From: Actinomycetota bacterium
Lineage (GTDB): Bacteria; Actinomycetota; Acidimicrobiia; Acidimicrobiales; JAJPHE01
DNA: 64,000 nucleotides
Assembly: GCA_021325435.1 (NCBI GenBank)
Contig: JAJPHE010000142.1
Coordinates: 32,084 to 96,083 of the forward strand
Reading direction: 5' to 3'
Below, one piece after another: positions 6,672-15,584 of this stretch. The position numbers were made by a program, and so were the translations under genes. The notes under the pieces are model-generated. The model was given only the letters and a program-made list of their open reading frames with translations. It ran no database searches and had not been told where the DNA came from. Each line of letters starts with the position of its first letter. Positions within the stretch are counted from its first letter, which is position 1.

Positions 6672-9056
6672 GTGACCGACGCCTCCCCCCTTGCGGGCAT
6701 CCGCGTCGTGGAGCTGTCGACCGGCATCGCCGGCGCTTACGCCACCAAGCTGTTCGCCGACGCCGGCGCCGACGTGATCAAGGTCGAGCCCCCCGGCGGG
6801 GATCCCCTGCGCCGCTGGTCATCCTCGGGGTCTCCCCCGCCCGGGGAGGACGGAGCGCTGTTCCGCCACCTGTGCGCGTCGAAGCGATCGGTGGAGGGTG
6901 AGCTCGGGGATCCTGCCGTCGAGCGGGCGGTGGCCAGCGCCGATCTGATCGTCCAAGGCCCCGACCCGCTTCTGGCCGGCACCGGCGACCCGGCGCACGA
7001 CGAGTGGGAACGGAGCCACCCCGGGCTGGTGGTCGTCTCCATCACACCCTTCGGGCGGACCGGGCCGTGGCGCGACCGGCCGGCCAGCGAGTTCACCGTG
7101 CAAGCCGAGTGCGGGGCGATCTCCGTCCGCGGCCGACCGGATCAGGCCCCGCTTCAGGCCGGCGGCCACATCGGAGAGTGGGCGGCGGGGGCCTTCGCCG
7201 CGCCGGCAGCGCTGGCCGCCCTGCGTCACGCCCGGAGGACCGGGCGGGGCGCGCTCCTCGACCTGTCGGTCGCCGAGGTCACCTGCATCTGCACCAACCT
7301 CTTCCTCGACCTCATGTGGGGGCTGTTGGGCCGCCCTCCGGTCGGCGGTCCGGCCCGCATGATCGAGTTCCCCTCGATCGAACCGAGCTCCGACGGTTGG
7401 GTGGCGTTCAACACCAACTCCGCCCAGATGTTCGAGGACTTCCTGCTGATGATCGAGCGGCCCGACCTCCAAGGCGACCCCGGGCTGCGCAACGACCCCG
7501 CCCGCCGGGTCGAGGTGGAGCGGGCCACCCGGGCCTGGACCACCCAGCGATCGACGGCGGAGATCGTCGAGCTGGCATCTCTGCTCCGGGTGGCGGTGGC
7601 GCCGGTCGGCAACGGCGCCAACCTGCTGACCCAGGAGCACCTGGTCGCCCGCAACGTCTTCCGTCCCTCCCCCGACGGGACCTTCACCCAACCGGTCCCG
7701 CCCTTCCTCATCGGAGGCCACCGGCTGGTCGGGGCCGGGCCGGCCCCCGCCCTGGGCCAGCACAACGGCGAGGTGGTTGGCGGGCGGGCGGGCGAGCGGC
7801 GCGCCGTGGCGGCCGACGCAGCCGACGCTCTGCCTCTGTCGAGCCTGCGGGTCCTCGATCTCACCTGCTGGTGGGCCGGACCGGGCGCCACCCAGCTGCT
7901 GGCCGCCCTGGGCGCCGACGTCATCCACGTGGAGTCGGTCCAGCGCATCGACGGCATGCGTCCTGCCGCCACCCTGGTGTTCGCCGATCGGGACCAGTGG
8001 TGGGAGTACAGCTCGTTCTTCCTGAACATCAATGTCAACAAGCGGGGTGTCACCCTGAATCTCGACGACCCCCGCGGCCAGGAGCTGGCCCGGCGGCTGG
8101 TCTGCTGGGCCGACGTCGTCGTCGAGAACTACACGCCCCGAGTCGTCGAGCAGTTCGGGCTCGACTGGACGGCGGTCCACGACGCCAACCCGCGGGCGGT
8201 GATGGTGCGCATGCCTGCCTTCGGCCTCGATGGGCCGTGGCGCGACCACGTCGGCTTCGCCCAGACCATCGAGGCCATGAGCGGCATGGCCTGGGTCACC
8301 GGCTACCCGGACGGGCCGCCGGTCATCCCCCGCGGACCGGGCGATCCCATCGGCGCCGTCCACGCCGCCTTCGCCATCCTCGCCGCCCTCGAGACACGGG
8401 ACCGGACCGGAGAGGGCGAGCTGGTGGAGGCGCCCCTGATCGAGGCGGCGCTGAACGTGGCCGCCGAGCAGGTCGTCGAGTTCAGCGCCTACGGCGAGGT
8501 GCTGCAGCGCCGCGGCAACCGGTCTCCGTTCGCCGCCCCCCAGGGCCTCTACCCCTGCGCCGGGGAGGACGCGTGGCTGGCCCTTTCCGTCCGCGACGAC
8601 ATCGAGTGGGATGGGCTGCGCCGGGCCATCGGAGACCCTGAGTGGGCCCGCGACCCGGAGTTGGCCACCCACGAGGGACGGGCCCGGCACCACGACCGTG
8701 TCGATTCCGAGCTGTCGGCGTGGAGCACCAGCCGTCGTCTCTCCGAGGCGGTTGACGTCCTGGTCGCCCACGGGGTTCCGGCCGGCGCGGTCGTCGACCA
8801 CCGCCAAGTGTCGACCCACCCCCACCTGGTCGGCCGAGGATTCTTCGAGACGAGCGAGCACCCGGTGGTGGGCGCCCAGCCCATGTTCGGAATGCCTTTC
8901 CGCTGGAGCGGCATCAACCGGTGGATCCGGTCACCGGCGCCGACCCTGGGCCAGCACAACCGGGAGGTGCTAGGCGGCCTTCTTGGCCTGTCCGACGAAG
9001 AGATCGCCGCTCTGGAGGCGGATCACGTCATCGGCCAGCGGCCCCTCGGAGTCTGA
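6672..9056 (+). CDS. tandem-fused type III (CaiB/BaiF) CoA transferase
   Basis: A 794-residue protein made of two family III CoA-transferase domains. Domain 1 (about 5-375) starts LAGIRVVELSTGIAGAYATK and domain 2 (about 385-794) starts SSLRVLDLTCWWAGPGATQ. Both carry the nucleotide-binding GADVI(K/H)VE strand and the NKRGVTLNLDDPRG-type segment in domain 2. Single-domain members are about 400 residues and normally dimerise as interlocked rings, so the fusion may form an intramolecular pair. At the position that I think corresponds to the formyl-CoA transferase catalytic Asp, both domains have Glu (VAEV, LIEA). The family moves CoA between carboxylic acids or racemises alpha-methylacyl-CoAs. 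It lies 37 bases after the flavoprotein gene and is probably in the same unit. Confidence 0.85.
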   Translation: MTDASPLAGIRVVELSTGIAGAYATKLFADAGADVIKVEPPGGDPLRRWSSSGSPPPGEDGALFRHLCASKRSVEGELGDPAVERAVASADLIVQGPDPLLAGTGDPAHDEWERSHPGLVVVSITPFGRTGPWRDRPASEFTVQAECGAISVRGRPDQAPLQAGGHIGEWAAGAFAAPAALAALRHARRTGRGALLDLSVAEVTCICTNLFLDLMWGLLGRPPVGGPARMIEFPSIEPSSDGWVAFNTNSAQMFEDFLLMIERPDLQGDPGLRNDPARRVEVERATRAWTTQRSTAEIVELASLLRVAVAPVGNGANLLTQEHLVARNVFRPSPDGTFTQPVPPFLIGGHRLVGAGPAPALGQHNGEVVGGRAGERRAVAADAADALPLSSLRVLDLTCWWAGPGATQLLAALGADVIHVESVQRIDGMRPAATLVFADRDQWWEYSSFFLNINVNKRGVTLNLDDPRGQELARRLVCWADVVVENYTPRVVEQFGLDWTAVHDANPRAVMVRMPAFGLDGPWRDHVGFAQTIEAMSGMAWVTGYPDGPPVIPRGPGDPIGAVHAAFAILAALETRDRTGEGELVEAPLIEAALNVAAEQVVEFSAYGEVLQRRGNRSPFAAPQGLYPCAGEDAWLALSVRDDIEWDGLRRAIGDPEWARDPELATHEGRARHHDRVDSELSAWSTSRRLSEAVDVLVAHGVPAGAVVDHRQVSTHPHLVGRGFFETSEHPVVGAQPMFGMPFRWSGINRWIRSPAPTLGQHNREVLGGLLGLSDEEIAALEADHVIGQRPLGV

Positions 9057-9064
9057 GCGGAGAC

Positions 9065-9745
9065 CTACCCGGCGTGGCGGTCCATGGCCCCGCTGGGGTG
9101 CTGGGCCCGGGCTTCACCCATCGCCAGCTGCCGGAGGCGGGCCCCGGCCACCGTGGCCAAGCCGTCCAGCACCTCGAGCTCGGCCGAGCGGAGGGGGTGC
9201 TCGGCCCGCCCCACCACCAGATCGGGGCCCTCCGGGCCCAGAGAGGCGACCCCCACGGTGCGGTCGGCGCTGCCAGGCAGCGAGCCGCACCGCAGACCGG
9301 CGCACAGCGCCGCCGTCCAGCGGGGATGGGGCGCCGGCCCGGCCGAGGCCAGCTCGAGGTTGTCCTGGACGACCAGGACCCAGTCCGCCCGGGCCGCTTC
9401 GAGAGCGGCCTCCGCCAGGGCGGCCGGCACCGCCGCCGGGTCGCCGGCGTGCTCCAGGGCCCCGACCAGGTCGGCGATCACCCTGACCGGGCTGGGCGGG
9501 GCCGACCGGACCCGGCGGCACTCCTCCACGCCGCACCCGTCGACCTGGGCGATCTCGCGCAGCAGAAGCGGTATCAGCTCCTCCGAGGGCAGCTCGACGT
9601 CCAGTTCGTCCACCGCCACTCCGCCCTCGCGCTCGAGGACCTCGAGGCCGAGCACGTCCCCGCGCAGCGCCCCGATCCTGCTGGCTACCGCCCCCAGGGC
9701 GCCGGGACGGTCAGGCAGCCAAACCCGCAACAGGTATCTCGCCAT
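9065..9745 (-). CDS. ACT-domain protein
   Basis: A 226-residue protein with an N-terminal ACT domain at about 3-75 (LPDRPGALGAVASRIGALRG is the classic ACT opening). A less conserved C-terminal part (about 90-226) contains GVASLGPEGPDLVVGRAEHPL and LEVLDGLATVAGARLRQLA. ACT domains bind small ligands, usually amino acids, and regulate attached or partner proteins. The C-terminal half could be a GAF-like sensor, but I cannot confirm it. It is divergent from the binding lipoprotein at 9890, with an unusual inverted repeat between them, so it may sense an amino acid or peptide connected with that transporter. This is inference. Confidence 0.7.
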   Translation of the reverse strand: MARYLLRVWLPDRPGALGAVASRIGALRGDVLGLEVLEREGGVAVDELDVELPSEELIPLLLREIAQVDGCGVEECRRVRSAPPSPVRVIADLVGALEHAGDPAAVPAALAEAALEAARADWVLVVQDNLELASAGPAPHPRWTAALCAGLRCGSLPGSADRTVGVASLGPEGPDLVVGRAEHPLRSAELEVLDGLATVAGARLRQLAMGEARAQHPSGAMDRHAG

Positions 9746-9792
9746 GACAGGAACGTAACGGGACGACGTGAACGCAACGGGTCGCCTCCGAG

Positions 9793-9803
9793 AACACCGT
9801 GTT
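9793..9803. promoter_or_regulatory. palindrome in the divergent ACT/binding-protein promoter region
   Basis: AACACCGTGTT is an odd-centred perfect palindrome 47 bases upstream of the ACT gene start and 87 upstream of the binding-lipoprotein start. The spacing AAC-N5-GTT differs from the KstR-like sites elsewhere in the window, so it is probably recognised by another factor. Confidence 0.35.
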
Positions 9804-9841
9804 AAAGGACCGTCGCAACGCTGTGTCGTGTAGGTCCTTTA
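9803..9841. repeat. 9-bp inverted repeat, 21-nt spacer
   Basis: TAAAGGACC (9803-9811) and GGTCCTTTA (9833-9841) are exact reverse complements separated by 21 bases. Transcribed toward the binding-lipoprotein gene it could form a hairpin in the leader. As DNA it could bind a dimeric regulator at half-sites about three turns apart. No U-tract follows, so it is unlikely to be an ordinary terminator. Confidence 0.5.
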
Positions 9842-9889
9842 CCCGGGAGCCGGAACGCGCTTGACTTCGGCATGAGGCACCACAGGGGA

Positions 9890-11443
9890 ATGAAGCGGAC
9901 AAGCGCCGCGATGCTGACGCTGTCCGCCATCGTGGCATTGGCCCTGAGCTCCTGCGGAGGCAGTTCGAAGACCGCCTCGGGGACCACCTCCACCACGGCA
10001 GCCTCGGGCCCGGTGAACGGCGGCACGCTCACCGTCGGTGAGATCTTCGACGCCTTCAGCCTCGACCCCACCAAGATGATCGGCAGCGTCACCGACGGCA
10101 CCATCGGGCTCACCCTGTACGACCCGCTCACCGACTACGACGCCCAGGGGAACGTCCAGCCGTGGCTGGCCCAGTCCTTGACCACGACCGACCAGCAGAC
10201 CTGGACCATGAAGCTGCGCCCCGGGGTGACCTTCAGCGACGGGTCACCGTTCAACTCCGCCGCCGTGGTGTTCAACATCAACCGGCACAAGGACCCGGCC
10301 AACGGGTCCCGCGAGATCTTCACCGCTCAGCAGATCACGTCGGTCTCGGCCCCGGACGACCTCACCGTCGTGTTCAAGCTGAAGGACCCGTGGTCCGACT
10401 TCCCGGGGGCCCTGGCCGGCCCGCTGGGCTTCATGGCGTCGCCCACGGCCATCCAGAAGGAAGGCGCCGACTACGGGAACCACCCCGTCGGCACCGGACC
10501 GTTCACCCTGGTCGAGTGGGTGAAGCAGGACCACCTGACCGTGCAGAGGAACCCCCACTACTGGCGGCCCGGCGAGCCCCACCTCGACCAGATCGTCTTC
10601 CGACCGATCGTCGACCGCCAGACCAGGGTCGCCAGCGTGGTGAAGGGCGAGACGCAGGTGGGACAGACGATCAACATCGACGACGTGGCCACGGCCCAGG
10701 GAGTGGGGTCATCGGTCTCACCCCCCCAACAAAACCTCATTGTGATGAACACCAAGGTGGCGCCGTTCAACGACGTGCGGGTCCGCCAGGCCCTCGCCTA
10801 CGCCACCGACACCTCGGCGCTCAACAAGGTGGTGTTCGGCGGCCACGGAACCCACACTCCGGCCTTCATCGAGAACGACTCCCCCTACCTGGACCCGTCG
10901 GTGAAGTGGCCGAGCTTTGACCCGGCCAAGGCCATCCAGCTGATCAAGTCGTACGAGGCGGAGCACGGTGCGATCTCGTTCACCTATTCGTGCTACACCG
11001 ATCCCGACCAGATCAAGATGACCGCCCTCCTGCAGCAGATGTGGCAGCAGGTGGGTCTCAAGATCACCACCAAGACCAGCGACCAGCAGACCTTCGTGGT
11101 CAGCGTCTTCCTGCACAACTACCAGGTGGCCTGCTTCGGCGGGGCGGCGACCAGCGACCCCGATGCCGCCTACTACCCGATCTTCTTCAGCACCAGCGCC
11201 ACCAACTGGACCCAGTTCTCCAACCCTCAGCTCGACGCCGCCCTCACCACCGGCCACCAGAGCGCCGACCCCAACGTGCGCCGGACCGCCTACGACACGG
11301 CCCAGCAGATCCTGGCCGAACAGGTGCCGGAGTTCGCCACCGTGGCGTCGCCGTGGGGGTGGCTGTTCACCCGGTCGGTCCACGGGCTGGTCGACCTGTC
11401 CGACGGCACCTTCTTCCCCTCGGAGGTGTGGCTCTCGCACTGA
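9890..11443 (+). CDS. oligopeptide/nickel-type ABC transporter substrate-binding lipoprotein
   Basis: A family 5 extracellular solute-binding protein of 517 residues. The signal peptide ends in a lipobox (LSSC, Cys22), followed by a Ser/Thr-rich linker and the mature body. The body shows LYDPLTDYDAQGNVQPWLA and the family signature WTMKLRPGVTFSDGSPFN. It would be anchored outside the membrane and feed a Dpp/Opp-type permease. No permease adjoins it, whereas dppBCDF at 17715-21556 lacks a binding protein, so the two probably work together. ATG 9872 (adding MRHHRG) is an alternative start; 9890 gives the cleaner signal peptide, though AGGGGA abuts it closely. The substrate is unknown; it could be peptides or a hydrophobic ligand. 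Confidence 0.9.
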   Translation: MKRTSAAMLTLSAIVALALSSCGGSSKTASGTTSTTAASGPVNGGTLTVGEIFDAFSLDPTKMIGSVTDGTIGLTLYDPLTDYDAQGNVQPWLAQSLTTTDQQTWTMKLRPGVTFSDGSPFNSAAVVFNINRHKDPANGSREIFTAQQITSVSAPDDLTVVFKLKDPWSDFPGALAGPLGFMASPTAIQKEGADYGNHPVGTGPFTLVEWVKQDHLTVQRNPHYWRPGEPHLDQIVFRPIVDRQTRVASVVKGETQVGQTINIDDVATAQGVGSSVSPPQQNLIVMNTKVAPFNDVRVRQALAYATDTSALNKVVFGGHGTHTPAFIENDSPYLDPSVKWPSFDPAKAIQLIKSYEAEHGAISFTYSCYTDPDQIKMTALLQQMWQQVGLKITTKTSDQQTFVVSVFLHNYQVACFGGAATSDPDAAYYPIFFSTSATNWTQFSNPQLDAALTTGHQSADPNVRRTAYDTAQQILAEQVPEFATVASPWGWLFTRSVHGLVDLSDGTFFPSEVWLSH

Positions 11444-11467
11444 GGGCAGCCGGTTAGCGTCGGCGCA

Positions 11468-12190
11468 GTGGAGAAGGTCGTCTATCTGCTGTGGCCCGAC
11501 GGGCGGCCCGGTGACGCGGACGTGCTCCTCGGCGCCCTACCGGGCCGTCTGGTCGAGGTGGGCGCCCGCGGGGTGCAGATCAACGTGGCCGACCGGGGAC
11601 CGTCGCCCTTCGCCGTCCGATCGGCGCCGCTGCCGGCCGCGGTGGTGTCGGTGTGGCTCGACACGGCCACTCACGCCTTCCGCCGAGGTGTCGACGAGGA
11701 GGTCGGCCAGATCGCGGCCCGGGCCGCGGCGTACCTGGTCACCGAGTCGGAGCCATTGGCCAACACCGCCCATCCCGCGCCGCTCGGCCAGCGCACCCCC
11801 GGGCTGGCCCAGATCGCCCTTCTGCGCCGGCCCGAGCAACTGGAACGGGGGGCCTGGCTGCGGGCATGGCAGGACGACCACACCTCGGTCGCCCTGCGGA
11901 CCCAGAGCACCTTCCGCTACGTGCAGAACGTGGTCGTGCGACCCCTCTCCCCGGACGCCCCGGCCTACGACGGGATCGTGGAGGAATGCTTCCCCGAGGA
12001 GGCGGCGTCGGACCTGCACGTCTTCTTCGACAGCGCCGGCGACGAGGCCAGGCTGGCCGAGCACATGGCCACCATGGCCGACAGCTGCGCCCGCTTCATG
12101 GACGTGGACCGCGTTGAGGTCTTCTGGACCAGCCAGTACGTGATGTCGGACCCCTTCGCCGACCGGCGGGGCGACCCCTCGACCCGGTGA
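11468..12190 (+). CDS. EthD-domain protein
   Basis: A 240-residue protein with a dimeric alpha/beta-barrel (EthD-like) fold. The second half has LRAWQDDHTSVALRTQSTFRYVQN followed by YDGIVEECFPEEAASD, matching the EthD pattern WxxxHxxxxxR...YxQN...DGIxExWF. The first half seems to be a divergent copy of the same module (VEVGARGVQINVAD). EthD proteins are found beside P450 or ring-degradation genes but have no general assigned chemistry. The GTG start is 24 bases after the binding-lipoprotein stop, so the two could be co-transcribed. It converges with the F420-type oxidoreductase, three bases apart. Low-level annotation only. Confidence 0.75.
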   Translation: MEKVVYLLWPDGRPGDADVLLGALPGRLVEVGARGVQINVADRGPSPFAVRSAPLPAAVVSVWLDTATHAFRRGVDEEVGQIAARAAAYLVTESEPLANTAHPAPLGQRTPGLAQIALLRRPEQLERGAWLRAWQDDHTSVALRTQSTFRYVQNVVVRPLSPDAPAYDGIVEECFPEEAASDLHVFFDSAGDEARLAEHMATMADSCARFMDVDRVEVFWTSQYVMSDPFADRRGDPSTR

Positions 12191-12193
12191 CGG

Positions 12194-13069
12194 TCAGGCG
12201 GCTTTGGCGATGACGTCGTCGGCGTAGCGGCGCAGGGCGTCGAGCTTCTTCTGCAGCGGCTCGGTGTCGGGCCCCTCGCGGTAGGGGTAACGGAAGCCGA
12301 CGATGGCGTCGGTGACGCCGGCTTCCTCCAGTCGCTTGACCCCGTCGAGGCTGTAGGCCTCGATCGAGGCGGCGAACACCCGGAACGGTTCGGACTCGCG
12401 CCCGTACTGCCGGCGCAGCTGGGACAGCCGGGCCAGCATGTCGTCGAGGGACTCGGGGCCGCCTCCGGCGTGCATCCACCCGTCACCTAGCCGGGCGGCC
12501 CGGCGCAGCGCCGCCTCGGAGTGACCGCCCATCAAGATGGGCACGGGCCGGTCCGGCGCCGGGCAGATCTTCACCGCCGGCAAGTCGTAGACCGAGCCGT
12601 GGTATTCGAAGTAGTCGCCGGACATGACGCCCCGCAGCACCTCCACCGCCTCGTCCATGCGGCGGCCCCGACCCTCCCAGGGCACGGAGCAGACGTCGTA
12701 GTCCTCCTTCCACGGGCTGGTTCCCACCCCGAGGATGAGGCGGCCGCCGGTCAGGGCGGCGACGGAGGTGGCCTGCTTGGCCACCAGCAGGGGGTGACGG
12801 ACCGGAAGTTTCAGCACGAAGGTGGCGAAGGACAGCCGTTCGGTGACCGCCCCCAGGGCCGACACCAGACAGAACGGGTCGATGAACGGCTTGTCCTCGA
12901 GGAACTGGCGGGTGCCGTCCGGGTTGTAGGGGTAGACGGAATCGGCGTCGCGGGGATAGCAGATGCTGTCGGCGATGGTCATGGCGTCGTACCCCGCCTC
13001 CTCGGCCGCCCGGGCCAGGGGCACGTACAGCGACGGGTCGATCATCGACTCGGCGTAGGTGAACCTCAC
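12194..13069 (-). CDS. F420-type luciferase-like oxidoreductase (Rv0953c-like)
   Basis: A 291-residue member of the luciferase-like monooxygenase superfamily, group TIGR03619. Typical features are MRFTYAESMIDPSLYVPLA, FATFVLKLPVRHPLLVAKQ, GGRLILGVGTSPWKEDYD and PVPILMGGHSEAALRRAA. The wording closely follows remembered Mtb Rv0953c. Such proteins use reduced F420 or FMN on the barrel face. The GTG at 13069 is chosen because GGGAGGAG lies upstream; longer versions read into the opposite-strand gene. It is divergent from the amidohydrolase, with a perfect KstR-like palindrome in the shared promoter, so both may be steroid-regulated. The substrate is unknown. Confidence 0.85.
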   Translation of the reverse strand: MRFTYAESMIDPSLYVPLARAAEEAGYDAMTIADSICYPRDADSVYPYNPDGTRQFLEDKPFIDPFCLVSALGAVTERLSFATFVLKLPVRHPLLVAKQATSVAALTGGRLILGVGTSPWKEDYDVCSVPWEGRGRRMDEAVEVLRGVMSGDYFEYHGSVYDLPAVKICPAPDRPVPILMGGHSEAALRRAARLGDGWMHAGGGPESLDDMLARLSQLRRQYGRESEPFRVFAASIEAYSLDGVKRLEEAGVTDAIVGFRYPYREGPDTEPLQKKLDALRRYADDVIAKAA

Positions 13070-13119
13070 GACGCTCCTCCCCGCCGGGCCACCGCCCCAG
13101 CCGCCGGCTCGCACGATAC

Positions 13120-13133
13120 GAGAACGCGTTCTA
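13120..13133. promoter_or_regulatory. KstR-like operator in a divergent promoter
   Basis: GAGAACGCGTTCTA contains the same perfect 12-base palindrome as the 5446 site (AGAACGCGTTCT, 13121-13132). TAGTAT at 13132-13137 overlaps its right edge and could be the -10 element for the plus-strand amidohydrolase. The site is 51 bases from the oxidoreductase start and 38 from the amidohydrolase start. Confidence 0.75.
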
Positions 13134-13171
13134 GTATAGGGGGCCAGCAAGCCCGCAGCCGGGGAGGGACC

Positions 13172-14416
13172 ATGACCAAGGCCAGCACCAACGGCGCCAG
13201 CGAGCATTACACGATCATCTCGGCCGACTGTCACGCCGGGGGCAGCCACGCCACCTACCGCGAGTACCTCGATCCGAAGTTCCACGACGACTTCGACGCC
13301 TGGCGGGGCAAGTACAAGAACCCGTTCAAGGACCTCGGTGACCAGCGGCGCTACCGCAACTGGGACAACGAGATGCGCAACAGCCAGCAGGAGGCCGACG
13401 GCGTGGTGGGCGAGGTCATCTTCCCCAACACCGTTCCGCCGTTCTTCCCGAGCTTCGTCCTGTTCGCCCCCCCGCCCCAGCCCGACGACTACGAGCACCG
13501 CCGGGCCGGCATCCAGGCCCACAACCGGTGGCTGGTCGACTGGTGCGGCGAGTTCCCCGAGCGGCGGGCCGGCATGGGCCAGATCTTCCTCAACGACGTC
13601 GACGACGCCATCGAGGACGTCCGCTGGATCAAGGAGCACGGCCTGCGCGGAGGGGTGCTCCTGCCCAACATCCCGCCCGACGTGAAGTGGCTGAAGCCGC
13701 TCTACGACCCCGAATACGACCGGCTGTGGGCGGTGTGCCAGGACCTCGACATCCCGGTCCACATCCACGGGGGGACCGGCGCTCCCGACTACGGCAAGTA
13801 CCCGGTCGCCATGCTGCTCTACATCAACGAGGTGAGCTTCTACTCGCAGCGGCCCTTCGTCCAGCTGCTGCTGTCCGGAGTGTTCGAGCGCTTCCCCCGC
13901 CTGAAGTTCGTGATGACCGAGCAGGGCTGCGCCTGGATCCCGCCGCTGCTGGCCAGGCTGGACAAGACCCTCGCCCAGATCCGCAAGACCGGCGCCACCG
14001 GTGAGATCCGCTACGGCCCCGACGCCATCCTGCCCAAGTCGGCCACCGAGTACTTCCACCAGAACTGCTGGGTCGGCGTCAGCCAGCCCGGGCCGGACGA
14101 CGCCTCCGCCCGCTACGAGATCGGCATCGACCGCTTCATGTGGGGCAGCGACTACCCCCACGACGAGGGCACCCACCCCTTCACCCGCGAGCACCTGCGT
14201 CAGCTGTTCTGGGACGTCGACCCGGCCGAGATGCGCCAGATCCTCGGGGCCAACGCGGCGAAGCTCTACGACTTCGACCTGAAGGCGCTCCAGCCGCTGG
14301 CCGACAAGTTCGGTCCCACGGTCGAGGAGATCTCCCGGCCGCTGGACCGGCTGCCCGACAACCCCAACGAGGCGCTGCTCAAGGCGGCGCCGGTGGGGGC
14401 CTCAGCCGGGGCCTGA
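13172..14416 (+). CDS. amidohydrolase-2 family metal-dependent hydrolase
   Basis: A 414-residue TIM-barrel hydrolase of the Amidohydro_2 (decarboxylase/hydrolase) group. The metal-binding pattern is visible: IISADCHAGG near the N-terminus (the D-x-H pair), IPVHIHGGTGAPD in the middle and the C-terminal FMWGSDYPHDEGTHPF (Asp and His ligands). A strong ribosome-binding site (GGGGAGGG) precedes ATG 13172. The family hydrolyses C-C or C-N bonds or decarboxylates aromatic acids. Co-occurrence with a KstR-like operator and steroid genes suggests a steroid or ring-fragment substrate, but no specific step is known to me. A short perfect hairpin follows the stop. Confidence 0.85.
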   Translation: MTKASTNGASEHYTIISADCHAGGSHATYREYLDPKFHDDFDAWRGKYKNPFKDLGDQRRYRNWDNEMRNSQQEADGVVGEVIFPNTVPPFFPSFVLFAPPPQPDDYEHRRAGIQAHNRWLVDWCGEFPERRAGMGQIFLNDVDDAIEDVRWIKEHGLRGGVLLPNIPPDVKWLKPLYDPEYDRLWAVCQDLDIPVHIHGGTGAPDYGKYPVAMLLYINEVSFYSQRPFVQLLLSGVFERFPRLKFVMTEQGCAWIPPLLARLDKTLAQIRKTGATGEIRYGPDAILPKSATEYFHQNCWVGVSQPGPDDASARYEIGIDRFMWGSDYPHDEGTHPFTREHLRQLFWDVDPAEMRQILGANAAKLYDFDLKALQPLADKFGPTVEEISRPLDRLPDNPNEALLKAAPVGASAGA

Positions 14417-14418
14417 CC

Positions 14419-14432
14419 GGCCCCGTGGGGCC
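14419..14432. terminator. short GC hairpin between convergent genes
   Basis: GGCCCCGTGGGGCC folds as a five- or six-pair GC stem with a tiny loop, three bases after the amidohydrolase stop and ahead of the convergent ltp3-like stop. It lacks a U-tract, as is common in high-GC actinobacteria, so termination is only likely, not certain. Confidence 0.4.
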
Positions 14433-14441
14433 AAGGGAGGG

Positions 14442-15584
14442 CTAGGTCGGCTCGGCCCGCAGGATGCCGAGGGCGAAGTACTGGGCGGCGCCCCCGTAGG
14501 CCTGGGCCAGGGCCGTGCGGGCCCCGTCCACCTGGTGCTCGCCGGCCTGTCCCCTCACCTGGAGGGCCGCCTCGGCGAAGCGGACCATGCCCGAGGCGCC
14601 GATGGCGTTGGTCGACAGCACCCCACCGGAGGGGTTGACGGGGAAGCTGCCGGTGATCTCCGTCTCGCCGCTGTCGACCATCTTCCAGCCCTCACCCGGC
14701 CCGGCGATGTCGTGGCCTTCGAGCCACATGGGCTCGTACCAGCTGAACGGCACGTACAGCTCGGCGACATCGATCTGGCTGCGGGGGTCGGTGATGCCCG
14801 CCTGCCGGTACAGGTCGTGGGCGCAGTCCACCCCCGCCTGGGGCTTGACCGGGTTGCGCCCGGGGAACTGGGCCAGCTCGCTGCGAACCGACAGGGCCTC
14901 CACCCAGGCGGGGGGGCGGGGCGCCCTTCGTCCCCCGGCTTCGTTGGTGAGCACGACGGCGCACGCCCCGTCGGACGACGGGCACGACTCGAGGAACCGG
15001 ATGGGGTCCCACAGCATCGGGGACTCCTTCACCTTCTCGATGGTGATGTCGGCGATCTTCAGATGGGCGTAGGGGTTCTTGACCGCATTGAGCCGGTCCT
15101 TGACCGCCACCTGCCACCCGATGTACTCGGGCGCCCCCGACTGGTGGATGTAGGCCCGCATCCAGGGGGCGAAGGCGCCTCCGGCGCCGATGCCCCCACT
15201 GCGGCCCCCGGCCAGGCCCCACTGGGCGTTGCCCTCCGACTGCTTCTCCCACGCCACCGCCAGGACCCGCTCGTGGATGCCGGTGATGATGTGGTGGGCG
15301 CCGACCACGAACGTCGAGCCGCCCACGCTGCCGGCGGTGTGCACCCGCAGGAGCGGCTTGCCCGCCGCCCCCAGGGCGTCGGCCAGGAACAGCTCGGGCT
15401 GGATGATGCCCTCGAAGGCGTCGGGCGCCTTGCCGATGACCACGGCGTCGATGTCGGCGATGGTGCACTCGGCGTCCTCCAGGGCCCGGTCCACCGCTTC
15501 GCGGATCAGCCCGGCGATGGTCACATCGTCGCGGGTCTTCTTGAAGTGCGTCTGACCGATGCCAACGACCGCGCAGCGCTCCAT
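14442..15584 (-). CDS. ltp3: Ltp3-like thiolase-fold protein (Cys-less)
   Basis: A 380-residue thiolase-superfamily protein of the lipid-transfer (SCP-x-type) branch. It begins RCAVVGIGQTHFKK. The place of the thiolase nucleophile reads HTAGSVGGST, with Ser instead of Cys, so classical Claisen chemistry is unlikely. The C-terminal GGVLSTNAIGASG keeps the family glycine loop. In Mtb the similar Ltp proteins act with DUF35 partners as retro-aldol lyases in steroid side-chain removal (established for Ltp2-ChsH2; inferred here). ATG 15584 overlaps the upstream stop (TGATG) and is preferred over GTG 15587. Order and size match Mtb Rv3523 downstream of Rv3522 and Rv3521. Confidence 0.75.
   Translation of the reverse strand: MERCAVVGIGQTHFKKTRDDVTIAGLIREAVDRALEDAECTIADIDAVVIGKAPDAFEGIIQPELFLADALGAAGKPLLRVHTAGSVGGSTFVVGAHHIITGIHERVLAVAWEKQSEGNAQWGLAGGRSGGIGAGGAFAPWMRAYIHQSGAPEYIGWQVAVKDRLNAVKNPYAHLKIADITIEKVKESPMLWDPIRFLESCPSSDGACAVVLTNEAGGRRAPRPPAWVEALSVRSELAQFPGRNPVKPQAGVDCAHDLYRQAGITDPRSQIDVAELYVPFSWYEPMWLEGHDIAGPGEGWKMVDSGETEITGSFPVNPSGGVLSTNAIGASGMVRFAEAALQVRGQAGEHQVDGARTALAQAYGGAAQYFALGILRAEPT

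Noticed and set aside
6672..9056. Two adjacent CoA-transferase genes joined by a sequencing error
   Set aside because: A second protein (34903-37335) has the same two-domain length and order, so the fusion is a real architecture in this genome.
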